Positions 18,898 to 28,900 of a stretch of DNA of 64,000 nt are shown here, piece by piece. The position numbers were made by a program, and so were the translations under genes. This DNA is from Microvenator marinus (GTDB taxonomy: Bacteria; Myxococcota_A; Bradymonadia; Bradymonadales; Bradymonadaceae): NCBI RefSeq assembly GCF_007993755.1, contig NZ_CP042467.1, positions 4,488,001-4,552,000 of the forward strand, given 5' to 3'. Numbering within the stretch: position 1 is the stretch's first letter; every line of letters begins with the position of its first letter. The notes under the pieces were generated by a model. That model was not told the origin of the DNA and did not search any database. It saw only the letters and a program-made list of their open reading frames with translations.

Positions 18898-21272
18898 GTG
18901 TTCTCCTTGTGTTGTTTGTCTTGAGTGAGGCGGCGAGTTACGCCCACCACACTGTCTGGGTTGAGAGAGATTGAATCGATCCCAAGCCCAACCAGAAACT
19001 CTGCGAACTCCGGATGGTCGCTTGGCGCTTGGCCACAAATACCGACGCTGACTCCGTTCGAATGGGCAACGCGGATAAGGTCAGTAATCGCCCGTTTGAC
19101 CGCATCATTACGCTCGTCAAAAATCTCGGCCAGAGCGCCGTTGTCTCGGTCGATGCCGAGAATGAGCTGGGTGAGGTCATTCGAGCCGATCGAAAAACCA
19201 TCGAATCGCTTTGAAAACTCGTCGGCCAGGATGATATTTGAGGGAATCTCTGCCATCACATAAACCTTCAACCCGTTCTTCCCCCGCTCAAGTCCGAACT
19301 CGCGCATGGTTTCGAGCACGCTGTCGGCCTCCTGGAGCGTGCGGCAAAAAGGAATCATGACGATGACGTTTTCAAACCCAAACTCGTCGCGGACCCGTCT
19401 CAGCGCCTCACATTCGAGACCAAATCCCGGCCGGTACGTTTCCGAGTAATATCGTGACGCTCCACGAAAGCCGATCATGGGGTTTTCTTCGTGAGGCTCA
19501 AACTGCCGGCCGCCGACTAGATCGGCATACTCATTGGTCTTGAAATCACTGGTCCTCACAACCACCGGCTCTGGGTATTGAGCGGCCGCAATCTTAGCCA
19601 CGGCGGTGGCAAGCTTTTCGATGAAGTATTCGGTCTTAGACTCCCAGCCCGCCGTAATGGCGTCAATTTTGGCGACAGCTTCTTCGTCTTTGAGGTTTGG
19701 GTAGTTCAGCAGCGCCATTGGATGAACTTGGATTTGGTGCTCGATCACGAACTCAAGTCGCGCAAGTCCGATTCCCCGCGTAGGGAGTTGCCAGAAGCTC
19801 AGCGCCGCGTCCGGGTCTGCCACGTTTAGCATGATTCGAGTCGGAGGCTCTTTGAGGTCCGTGAGATCGAGCTCCGTGCGGGTGAATGGCACTTCTCCGG
19901 CATATACCGTGCCGGAGTGCCCCTGTGCACTGGAAATGGTAATCGTGGCTCCGTCCTGAATTCGGCGAGTACCATCAATGGTCCCAACTACCGCGGCGAT
20001 ATCGAGCTCTCGGCTCACGATAGCCGCATGAGACGTACGCCCGCCGTAGTCCGTTACAATGCCCGCAGCCCGCTTCATGATCGGCATCCAATCTGGGTCG
20101 GTAATTTTGGCCACCAGAATGCCACCGTCCTCGAATCGGTCCGCCTCGTCCATGGACTCCAACACAAAGGCTTTTCCCGTCGCGATCTTGGAGCCAACTG
20201 CCACGCCCTCTACTAACACATCACCGGTGCCGCTCAGCGCATAAGTTGCGGGCACATGACCCTTGGAGTGCCCGTGCACGGTTTCAGGCCGTGCCTGCAG
20301 TATCCAGAGCTCGTTGCTCAAGCCGTCTGTCGCCCATTCGATATCCATGGGCTTGCCGTAATGTTCTTCGATGATCGTGCACCACTTGGCGAGCTCCAAA
20401 ACGTGCTCATCGCTAAGACTCCAGCGCCGGCGCTCGGCTTCGCTGGTTTCAAGGTCGAGCGTGCCCGTCGGGCCATAGACGAGTTTTCGGGCTTTATCGC
20501 CAAGGCGTTTGTCCAGAATCGGTCGGGCCCCAGGCTTTCCCAACAACGGTTTGAACACCCTCCATTCGTCCGGATTGACGACCCCTTTGACCACGTATTC
20601 GCCGAGTCCAAATGCGCCGTTGATGAGCACGATGCCTGGAAAGCCCGTCTCCGAGTCCAACGTGAACGCCACGCCCGAAGAGCCCTTGTCCGAACGAATC
20701 ATGCGCTGCACCGCCACCGAGAGAGCCACACTCTCATGGTCGAACCCATTATGAACTCGGTAGGTAATCGCGCGGTCGGTGAAGAGCGATGCAAAACACG
20801 CGCGGACCGCCTCGAGAAGCTCCTCGATGCCGACCACGTTCAAGTAGGTCTCTTGTTGGCCCGCAAAGCTTGCGTCGGGGAGGTCCTCGGCCGTCGCACT
20901 CGATCGAACAGCGACCGAGGCGTCAGAGCCAGAACCCATCGCTGTGTAGGCCGTTTTGATGGCTGCTACCAACGCTTCAGGCAGAGTTGCGGCGTTGATT
21001 AAGTTACGAATATTGGCGCCAATTTTTTGAAGATCTCCACCTTCCTCTAGGGCGTCGAGATCGGCCGAAATCTGCGGCCAGAGGTCGTTCTCGGCGATGA
21101 AATTTCGGTAGGCTGTGGCAGTGACCGCAAAGCCGTCGGGCACGCGCACACCAAGCGCGGTCAGGGAGTGCAACATCTCACCTAGCGACGCATTTTTTCC
21201 GCCGACGAGTCCGATGTCAGAAATTCCGACTTCACTAAAGTTCAATACGAGTTTGTCTTCACGAGGCATCAT
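18894..21272 (-). CDS. ppsA: Phosphoenolpyruvate synthase
   Basis: 792 residues with the three domains of PEP synthase, which converts pyruvate + ATP to PEP + AMP + Pi for gluconeogenesis. The N-terminal ATP-grasp begins VGGKNASLGEML. The central phosphohistidine domain has GGRTSHAAIVSRE (His is the phospho-carrier), and the C-terminal TIM barrel has GSNDLTQLILGIDRDN and GICGQAPSDHPEF with the catalytic Cys. The length matches PpsA rather than pyruvate phosphate dikinase (about 880). The first two codons are both ATG, so the start could be one codon later. It is translationally coupled to the SDR gene downstream. Confidence 0.95.
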   Translation of the reverse strand: MMPREDKLVLNFSEVGISDIGLVGGKNASLGEMLHSLTALGVRVPDGFAVTATAYRNFIAENDLWPQISADLDALEEGGDLQKIGANIRNLINAATLPEALVAAIKTAYTAMGSGSDASVAVRSSATAEDLPDASFAGQQETYLNVVGIEELLEAVRACFASLFTDRAITYRVHNGFDHESVALSVAVQRMIRSDKGSSGVAFTLDSETGFPGIVLINGAFGLGEYVVKGVVNPDEWRVFKPLLGKPGARPILDKRLGDKARKLVYGPTGTLDLETSEAERRRWSLSDEHVLELAKWCTIIEEHYGKPMDIEWATDGLSNELWILQARPETVHGHSKGHVPATYALSGTGDVLVEGVAVGSKIATGKAFVLESMDEADRFEDGGILVAKITDPDWMPIMKRAAGIVTDYGGRTSHAAIVSRELDIAAVVGTIDGTRRIQDGATITISSAQGHSGTVYAGEVPFTRTELDLTDLKEPPTRIMLNVADPDAALSFWQLPTRGIGLARLEFVIEHQIQVHPMALLNYPNLKDEEAVAKIDAITAGWESKTEYFIEKLATAVAKIAAAQYPEPVVVRTSDFKTNEYADLVGGRQFEPHEENPMIGFRGASRYYSETYRPGFGLECEALRRVRDEFGFENVIVMIPFCRTLQEADSVLETMREFGLERGKNGLKVYVMAEIPSNIILADEFSKRFDGFSIGSNDLTQLILGIDRDNGALAEIFDERNDAVKRAITDLIRVAHSNGVSVGICGQAPSDHPEFAEFLVGLGIDSISLNPDSVVGVTRRLTQDKQHKENT

Positions 21273-21518
21273 GCTCCATCCTTTGCGATTTCAAGCATTC
21301 AAAGAGCATCAAGTGTGCCAAACGAAAAGTTGACGCATTTCCTCGGGCTTTGAGGCACGACCCTCTGCAATGTGACGAAAAATTTACGTCTTTTGGCTCG
21401 CCCGTGAGGAATTTGCGCTTCGCTTGGGCGCTCATCACGCATCGACAACTCAAAATCGTTCATGATAAGCATGGGGCCTGATGTGCACGAATTGTCCGCG
21501 CAAACGAGGAGGACTCGG

Positions 21519-22097
21519 ATGGGGCTTTTAAAGACCATTGGAGCGCTATATCTAAAGGCTGCTGGTTGGGAGGCCGTCGGGGAGGTTCCCGAAGGCAAGT
21601 ATATCGTGGTGGCCGCGCCTCACACGTCGAATTGGGATCTGCCCTACACACTCGCGGTCGCGTGGGTGCTCGGCGTCAAGATTCACTGGCTAGGTAAACA
21701 CACGCTTTTTGAAGGGCCTTTTGGGCCGTTCATGAAGGCGCTTCGAGGTGTGCCGATTGATCGTAGGTCCAGCAATAACGCCACCAAAAGCGTGGCGAAC
21801 TGGATTCAAGAACAAAAAGGCGACGTGGTGCTTGCGGTAGCTGTTGAGGGGACCCGCTCCAAGAAAGAATTCTGGAAAAGCGGGTTTTTCTACATCGCAA
21901 AAGAGGCTAATGTTCCGTTACTCCTCGGGTTCTTAGACTATAAAAATAAACGTGGTGGTTTTGGACCCGTGCTTCAACCCACGGAGCATCCAAGGGAGCT
22001 GATGGATCAAATGCGCGCCTTCTACGACGGTATTGAAGGCAAGAGGCATGAAAACACCACGCCCGTGAGACTGCGCGAAGAGGTTACGGATGTTTGA
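21519..22097 (+). CDS. 1-acyl-glycerol-phosphate acyltransferase-like protein
   Basis: 192 residues from the ATG at 21519, which has GAGGAGG 7 nt upstream; the longer frame from 21462 lacks a good site. It shows the PlsC-type acyltransferase motifs: HTSNWD (HX4D, about 34-39), the acceptor-binding RGVPIDR (about 74-80) and EGTRSKKEFWKSGF (about 112-125). Enzymes of this subgroup acylate lysophosphatidate or related lipids at the inner membrane. It is the first gene of the operon running to 29318. Its last 8 bp overlap the coiled-coil gene, which suggests a functional tie to the HSP90-like proteins, but the link is not understood. Confidence 0.85.
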   Translation: MGLLKTIGALYLKAAGWEAVGEVPEGKYIVVAAPHTSNWDLPYTLAVAWVLGVKIHWLGKHTLFEGPFGPFMKALRGVPIDRRSSNNATKSVANWIQEQKGDVVLAVAVEGTRSKKEFWKSGFFYIAKEANVPLLLGFLDYKNKRGGFGPVLQPTEHPRELMDQMRAFYDGIEGKRHENTTPVRLREEVTDV

Positions 22098-23178
22098 TTT
22101 GCTCGACAAAGACGTCAATTACGTTGGCGGAGGAATCTCCCTTCGAGCAGTAGAAGATACGATCCAGTTCGAACGTTCCAAGCAGGATCAGCAGATCGAT
22201 CACCTCGCGCATCTGCGCGCCCAGAACGACGATCTCCAAAGCTCTCTCGCGATCGAGATGAAGCGGCTGCGCGAACTATCTACCGAGCTGCAAAAGAGCA
22301 GGGCTGGTGAGGCTTCAAAACTCGCCGAGATGTTCGCATGGCTTCCATGGGTCAAGAGTCCAAAGCAGACACGTCAATCTGTTGAGGAATTACTGCGCCG
22401 TCAGTACGAGCTGAGTTCCATGCGCCTTCGTCAGGCGGCTGATTTTGCTGACCGCCTTGAGGGAGCCCTCGTCGATCTTTACGACGAGATAGATAGGCTG
22501 AATCGAAAGATCATCGAGTCCGCCAAGAATGAGGAAATGGCCGCGGAACACGTGGCCAATTTGCGCGACCTGAAGATTGCCATCGAGCATGAACTCGCGA
22601 TGGCTGAGCCTTCAAGCGCGGCCGAGCGGCAGCTCACTTCTCAGCTCGACCGAACAAGGCGCCTGCTCGCCGAACACACCACCAAACTCAAACTCTATTC
22701 TACGGCCGAAGAGAGACTCGAGAAGCTCAAACACAGCACGCGGCTCCTCGCTGAGACCATCTCGCACCTTCAATCCGACATCACGCGTTACGTGACCGCG
22801 GCGAGCGAGAAATTGGACCTGATTGCAGGGCAAATTCAGGCGATCGGGGCCGCTGCGGATGCCGCAAATGTCATGCTTGAGCTCAAACATTCGCTCGACG
22901 CAATGACGGAGTCCCTCAATTATACCACGCGCTTTGTGGCCGATACCCAAGAGTACTTCCGCGATAACGTGGATTCGATGGTCAACGATCTTGAGCTCTT
23001 CGACTCGGAGACCGAGCGCGTCTTGACCAAGAACAATCTCTACAACGAGTCCCTAGACGACCTTGACGTGGAAGATGCCCTTGCGGGCGTGCTCGCCCAG
23101 AAGATCGACGCACTCGGCGTTTCCGAAGAGGAGGTCATGTTGGAATTCCCAGAAACGCAGAAGGTCGATGGTCGATGA
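22090..23178 (+). CDS. Long coiled-coil protein
   Basis: 362 residues, almost entirely heptad-patterned alpha-helix. Coiled-coil stretches cover about 22-75, 95-205 and 205-330. A short hydrophobic kink, MFAWLPWVKSP (about 80-90), interrupts the first two. The C-terminal tail is acidic. There is no signal peptide and no recognised family. The start overlaps the acyltransferase gene by 8 bp and the end overlaps the next gene by 11 bp. A scaffold or adaptor for the HSP90-like ATPase pair downstream is a reasonable guess only. Confidence 0.7.
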   Translation: MFDLLDKDVNYVGGGISLRAVEDTIQFERSKQDQQIDHLAHLRAQNDDLQSSLAIEMKRLRELSTELQKSRAGEASKLAEMFAWLPWVKSPKQTRQSVEELLRRQYELSSMRLRQAADFADRLEGALVDLYDEIDRLNRKIIESAKNEEMAAEHVANLRDLKIAIEHELAMAEPSSAAERQLTSQLDRTRRLLAEHTTKLKLYSTAEERLEKLKHSTRLLAETISHLQSDITRYVTAASEKLDLIAGQIQAIGAAADAANVMLELKHSLDAMTESLNYTTRFVADTQEYFRDNVDSMVNDLELFDSETERVLTKNNLYNESLDDLDVEDALAGVLAQKIDALGVSEEEVMLEFPETQKVDGR

Positions 23179-24184
23179 ATCCGAACTGATACATGGAACC
23201 AAGGTTCCAAGTGTGGTGCTGAGAGGGGCGGAGGAAGAGGCCCATATCGACTTGCTGGTACGTTCGTTGCGCGGTGCACGCCTAAACGCTCATTTCCCGG
23301 ACGTAAGGGCCATGATCTCGCACCTGCAGGTCTTGTCGCCCAAGGTACATCAAGGGGTTTACGATGGACTTGAGGTTGACGTCCGAACGGGTCTTCCGAC
23401 CTACAAAGAGTGGACCCGCGCTCAAACCGATGTGCGACTCGCCGCCAATCAACTCAAGCAGTTTTCCTCTCGTGCGGAACTCGCAAAAAGGGCTGAAGGC
23501 CACCGGGACGGCCCGCACGTGCGGCAGTTGAAGCGTTATGATTATTACAACGCGATCCAAAACTCGCAGCTCGTACCGCTCGGCGAAATGCACGTGAAGC
23601 TAAGACGTGTGGACCCTCAAACTTCGACCGCCCACTTTCACGTTGTCTTGGATAAACTCGATGCCTCTGGTGTTTTCGTCAGATACGCCATCGATGTGGC
23701 TCAAAGGCGGGACTCCGTCGAGACCATCGCCACGGTCGACCCCGGTGATATGGCAAACCACACCAGGGACTTCCAAGCGCTCATCTACCAGTTCACGTCA
23801 TTGGATTCGGAGTTCACCTTCATCAAGCTCGCGTCTATGGCCGGCCTTGTAGTGGAGCGGGTTATCAAGGGCGTGGTTGGCCCAGTATTCACGCCTCAAA
23901 CCCAGACTCCTTCGGGCTGGGAGTCAGCCGCGAATCCCTTTCTGGCTACGTTCTCGCAAGATATGGCCGCCATTGATGTGCTTGAGTACAAAAACAACGA
24001 CCCGCTCGCGGATGTGCTCGCGGCGAAACAAGAAACCACCGGTCAGGCCTATGCAAAAATGCGCGAGTCGCTGGGGTATCAGGTCTTTAAAGATCGAAAA
24101 TTTGTGGTCGAACGAGTGGCACTAAACGACTTGAGGAAGTTTCTTCAAGAACGTGGGGCTATGAATATCGTTTACGGCGTTTAG
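23168..24184 (+). CDS. Unknown protein of the HSP90-like operon
   Basis: 338 residues from the ATG at 23168, inside the end of the coiled-coil gene. The frame is open from 23063, but that segment overlaps coding sequence and lacks a start with a ribosome site. The middle contains a beta-rich segment (HVKLRRVDPQTSTAHFHVVL and SGVFVRYAIDVAQR, about 140-180) and a hydrophobic helix FIKLASMAGLVVERVI. No motif or family is recognised. It ends 8 bp before the HSP90-like ATPase gene, whose start has GGAG just after this stop. Probably cytoplasmic. Confidence 0.65.
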   Translation: MVDESELIHGTKVPSVVLRGAEEEAHIDLLVRSLRGARLNAHFPDVRAMISHLQVLSPKVHQGVYDGLEVDVRTGLPTYKEWTRAQTDVRLAANQLKQFSSRAELAKRAEGHRDGPHVRQLKRYDYYNAIQNSQLVPLGEMHVKLRRVDPQTSTAHFHVVLDKLDASGVFVRYAIDVAQRRDSVETIATVDPGDMANHTRDFQALIYQFTSLDSEFTFIKLASMAGLVVERVIKGVVGPVFTPQTQTPSGWESAANPFLATFSQDMAAIDVLEYKNNDPLADVLAAKQETTGQAYAKMRESLGYQVFKDRKFVVERVALNDLRKFLQERGAMNIVYGV

Positions 24185-24192
24185 GAGAGAAA

Positions 24193-25914
24193 ATGGACCA
24201 GCTTAGAGCGCAAGCCGATGCCGTTGTGGCCAACCTTGTCACGCAGTTCGCGGACCCTTTTGATGCCCTGCGTGAACTCTGCCAAAACAGCATTGATGCG
24301 GGTACTTCGCGGATCGAAGTTTGGACCAGTTTTGAAGGCGCGCCTGGCAAGCCCGGCGTCATCGAAATCCATGTCGATGATTTCGGCGAGGGCATGGATG
24401 AGGCGATCATCGACAACCAATTTACGAGGTTGTTTGCGTCTACCAAGGACAAAGATTTTACCAAGATCGGCAAGTTCGGAATTGGCTTTGTTTCAGTCTT
24501 CGCGTTGAAGCCGAAGGCCGTGCTCGTCCACACTGGGCGCGGTGGAGAGTACTGGGAAGTCCTTTTCGACCACGAGCTCAATATCCACAAGTCCACGCTC
24601 AACGTACCGGTCGAAGGCACCCAGATTACGATTTTTCTAGAGGGTGACCAGAACCGCTATCAAGAGGTTGTCAAGCGCTCCTTTGACTCATTGAAAAAAT
24701 GGTGTGTCCACGCAGAGACCGAGATTTGGTTTGAAGATCGAAGCTCCAAAACGGTGAAACAACCGGTTGAAATCACCGAAGCCTGGGGCTTGCCAGGGCG
24801 CTCGTTTCACTACGCGACCGAAGGCACCGAAGCCGTTTTAGCCTTCTCAGACGCCCCAAGATATTCGTTCTATAACCGGGGCCTCACGCTCGCCTACGCG
24901 GAGTCGCCAGCAGGTCTCTTACCAACCCGAATTGAGCCACATTTTGCTCATATTTCCGTGAAGATGAAGTCGCGCTATCTCGAGCACACGCTTTCGCGCG
25001 ATACCATCGTCAAAGACGTCTATTATGAGTCGGCGATGAGCATTCTTCAGCGAGCGCGGCTGGATATGTTTGCCGAGCTGGTCAAGGACGTGGTTGAGCT
25101 AGTCAAAGAGCCTACTTGGAACCTCGATCATATGCTCGAATATTGCTCTTTGATGGAGCAGCTTTCCCTGGCACCGGATATCGAGAGCTTTAACCTACTC
25201 AACGCGCGCATTTTTAGGACCCACGGAGGAAAGGGAGTCACACCGATGGATCTCCTCGAGATGTACGAGTCTAAGGGGCGTGTACTCATCTCGCCGGATT
25301 TGACGTCGTTTGTGGAGAATGTTGGGAAAGACGAGGTCATTCTAGGGGCATCACAGCTCCACCACGCGCAAAACCCCCTGCGCGTTATCCAAACCATCGC
25401 GCCACGAGTGATGGTGCTCGCGTACAAAGAAAGCCTTGTCGGTAGGGTTGTCCAGTACTTCTGGCCGCGCAACGAAGCGATGACAAAGTCCATCAAGTTG
25501 CCCGAAAGTGTGTTTGTTTCCATCGAAGTTGTTGAGGCCGACCTGATCGCACGCAAAATGCTCGACGATGTGCTCTCGCTCACTCAAACAGCAGGGCTTA
25601 GGTTCAAACGCATCGAACTCTTCCGGCCGACAACCGAGCATTCGCCATTCTTCGTTGTGGCTGAGAAATTAGCCACGCTCATGGAGAGGCCAAGTGCTGG
25701 AGCCGTGATGAAGGAATTGGCTGTCAACGAATTGCATCCCCACTTTCAGCGCCTCAAGAAGCTCTACAACACCCATCCCGATGTGGCGGTGTTTTGCTTA
25801 GCGCGGGCGCTCTTGATTGATGACAGTGGTGCCGGGATTCACGCATTCAACTCTACACTAAAAGGCGATCCAAGTACGGCTATCCTAGAAGAAATCATGA
25901 AGAGGGCCTCATGA
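24193..25914 (+). CDS. HSP90-like (GHKL) ATPase with intact nucleotide site
   Basis: 573 residues. The N-terminal GHKL ATPase domain is complete. The N-box ALRELCQNSIDAG has Glu28, Asn32 and Asp35. The G1 box VDDFGEGM has Asp63, Gly65 and Gly67. A lid stretch FASTKDKD (82-89) precedes the G2 box KIGKFGIGF with Gly93, Gly96 and Gly98. Residues 130-300 look like the middle domain of HSP90-like proteins. The C-terminal half is not recognised. It differs from HtpG in length and C-terminus. Related ATPases occur as chaperones, sacsin-like proteins and parts of conflict systems. Its stop overlaps the next gene (ATGA). Confidence 0.8.
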   Translation: MDQLRAQADAVVANLVTQFADPFDALRELCQNSIDAGTSRIEVWTSFEGAPGKPGVIEIHVDDFGEGMDEAIIDNQFTRLFASTKDKDFTKIGKFGIGFVSVFALKPKAVLVHTGRGGEYWEVLFDHELNIHKSTLNVPVEGTQITIFLEGDQNRYQEVVKRSFDSLKKWCVHAETEIWFEDRSSKTVKQPVEITEAWGLPGRSFHYATEGTEAVLAFSDAPRYSFYNRGLTLAYAESPAGLLPTRIEPHFAHISVKMKSRYLEHTLSRDTIVKDVYYESAMSILQRARLDMFAELVKDVVELVKEPTWNLDHMLEYCSLMEQLSLAPDIESFNLLNARIFRTHGGKGVTPMDLLEMYESKGRVLISPDLTSFVENVGKDEVILGASQLHHAQNPLRVIQTIAPRVMVLAYKESLVGRVVQYFWPRNEAMTKSIKLPESVFVSIEVVEADLIARKMLDDVLSLTQTAGLRFKRIELFRPTTEHSPFFVVAEKLATLMERPSAGAVMKELAVNELHPHFQRLKKLYNTHPDVAVFCLARALLIDDSGAGIHAFNSTLKGDPSTAILEEIMKRAS

Positions 25915-28900
25915 GCAGTATCGACGACGTCATTGCGCGCAGCCGGCAACCCGGCCAGTTTAAAGAAGTTCGGCGCTTTACCGTGGCGCGTTCTGAGGCC
26001 ATGCAGAAGATGCGTAAGTTCGCACTGGCGGACCCGAACTTCTACATACTCGAGCTTGTCCAGGCTGCTGTCGCCAACGGAGCGGTTTATGTGGACATCA
26101 GTGCGTCTCAACGAGATGTCACACTCTCCTATATCGGTGGTGGCTTTAAACGCGAAGAGCTAGAAGACCTCTTCGAATTCCTCTTCGCCGCGAAGTCCGA
26201 TGTCGACGTCGCTGACGTCCGACAGCTGGCCCTCGGTATAAACGCCATTATCGGCGCGAATCCTAAGGAGATTGTCATTGAGAGTGGCGCTGGAACGCTC
26301 GAAACCACGCACCGTGTCGAGATTTTGGACCAGGGTAAACACGTGCAAATGGGCATGCCTGACAAACCGCTCGACGGAACGTTTATCAGCATCAAGGGTA
26401 TCGACCGTTACAAGTTGAACTCAGCAGGTGCCCAGAAGGAAGAAAGTGTCCTGATGGAGCGCTGCATCATGGCGCCGATCCCCATCATCTACAATAATGA
26501 CCCCATCTTCGGGACCGCCTCGATCCGACATCCAACGCTCTTTGGATTCACCAAGACCCTGAAAGTGGATGAGGGAGATCTCTACGGAACTATCGGTATT
26601 CCGAACTCCAATCAGAGTGCACATTTCCGCCTCGTGACTCATGGCGTTTGGGTCCAGTCCATGCCCTATGACCACAACGGCCAGCGTATGGGTGGTGCGC
26701 TTTCGTTTGAACGACTTAGGAAGTCTGCTGACCACTCCTCGATCGTTCAGGACGAGGCCCTCGGAGAGATGTGGTTTCGTCTGCAGCCTTATTTTGAGCA
26801 ACTCATCACCGGAGTTCGAAAAGAAAGCAAACTTGCGGCGTATGATCTGAAAGGAAACGAGCTCGACCTCAAAGAGATTCGTAACGTTCTGCGCGACCAT
26901 AAAAGCGTTGTGGTCAGCTCGCCCGAGATTACTGACGAACAAGGGCTTCATGCGCAGCGGATGGCCGAAGCCATCGGGGCACCGCTCATCCTCGTCGCCT
27001 CTCAGGACCTCGCCACGTTCAGACAGCTCTTCCCCTCGTATCATCTGGTCTTCCCGCAGTTCACTGCAGATGAGCTCAAACTCTTCTCCAAAGCAGAATG
27101 GCAAGCCCCTGCGCAGCCATGGCTCGCTGCACCAGAAACTCTTCCGCCCATCACGGCAAAGCACCCGAGCCTCGCAGGATTCGTCGAGTTCGTCGAAGCC
27201 ATGCCTCAGGATTTTGAAATCCGACTCGAGGCATTCTTCCCGAACCAAAAGCCGCGTACGGAGTCCGGGATTGGCGTAGAGATCGTGGTTGCTAACAGGC
27301 GTATCTACTCCGGTCTGGTTCATTCGAATCTCGCCGGCGCACACGTGGTCATCCACGTCCCGATCCCCGTTTCATCCTCTCTCAGTGCGACGCAAATCTT
27401 TGGAAAGCGGGCAACCCAGACGGATCCCGAAGACTTCGTCAATCAGGTCATCTTGGGGGTTGAACAATCTTTGGAACGGGTCCTGCTCAAGACCGTTAAT
27501 ACCATTGAGGATTTTGAGTCTGACCAGGCCCGAACGCTGCTCCAGAGCGTGATGCAGGGGCGGATCATCACCGAAGTGGATGAAAAGGGGATTCTGGGCT
27601 TTAGAGTGGTGTCCAATGTACTTCGACACGATCTCGTCGAGAAACCTCTCTTTCGGACCCTAAAAGGGGAGTTGCGCTCGTTGAACGATCTTGCAAAGAA
27701 CCTGAATCGCTTCGGCGCGATTTACGGAGTCAACACCGCGATTGAACCCGATCTCGAAGGCATCGATTCGTCTCATGTACTCGAACTCCACGAGTTCGAA
27801 GAGATCGCCCTGATCCAGATGATTGGATACACCGCATACGTGCGAGTCGATGCGCGTGACGTACTGGTGGAACATAAGGGGGCTCAGGTCAGGGATTGGG
27901 CATTTGGCATTCGAGAGTTCTCTGACAGCACTTTGCTGATAGAGAGCTACTTCCCGCCAGAAGACCACGATATGATGGCGCGCAAGATCTGCGAAGATTG
28001 GTATGAGAATCATCAAGACCCTGAGATGCGGAGGCATGCGCATCGGCATCTCGTGCACTACCTCACGGAGCTCATGAAGTCCGGAGGCGGTGCGCCGCAA
28101 TGGCTTCTGGAGCTGAGGCTCTTCCCAACGAATCAGGGGCTTGTTTCTATGAAGACCATCATGGAAGAGGCTCCGGTTGTGATGATGGATGGGTGGCCCT
28201 CGGATTTGGTCGCTTTGGATACCGACCCGGTAAACGCGCCTAGAGAGGCGAAAATCGGAGAGCTCAAACCGAAAGAGCCACTCACTCTCAAACTTCATCC
28301 TGTGGCTGCCCGCGCGTTGCATGAATTGGAGCTCGTCAGACCCCTCAACGTCACCACCAAAGAGGTGGATTTCCTTGCCGCTGAGCTCTCGCCTGACCTC
28401 GCTCTTGTGCACCGAATTCAAAATGCTGCCCTCGATGCGACCCTCGGCATTCAGCTCGAAGGGCAGGGCGATGTGCAAGTCATGCTGATGAAGGAGCGCG
28501 AAGTCCACCACTTGCCCCAGCTTGCGCGGAACGCTGGCGTGAGTGGCGTGGTGAAGGTCGACGACTTGAGTATTGTCGGTTCGGTTCGCGAACTCGAAGG
28601 GTGGCTCTTTGACCAAGTTGGCATCTTCTACCATCAGCTCGTTCGGCAGGTTCTAAGTGGTGTAGCCACAGGTGAGCGGCGAAATCTGATTCTCAAAGCG
28701 CTCATGCAGTACGCGGCGCGGCACGTCATGTTGATGGAAGAAACCTCTGGCTTTGTGGTCCGATGCACAGATGTCGTTGCGAATCAGGTTATCTCTCTGC
28801 CTATCGTTGAGACCGAAGGGGGGCTAACCACCGTGCGTCAGGTTCTTCAAGGCTACCTCAAGGCGACAGCCACTCAGAAGTATGAAACTTGGGTTGCGCC

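Noticed and set aside
26421-28634. Two long antisense open frames (311 and 324 residues) under the giant GHKL gene
   Set aside because: The sense frame is continuous, coupled to its neighbour and homologous to it; the antisense frames have no start signals.
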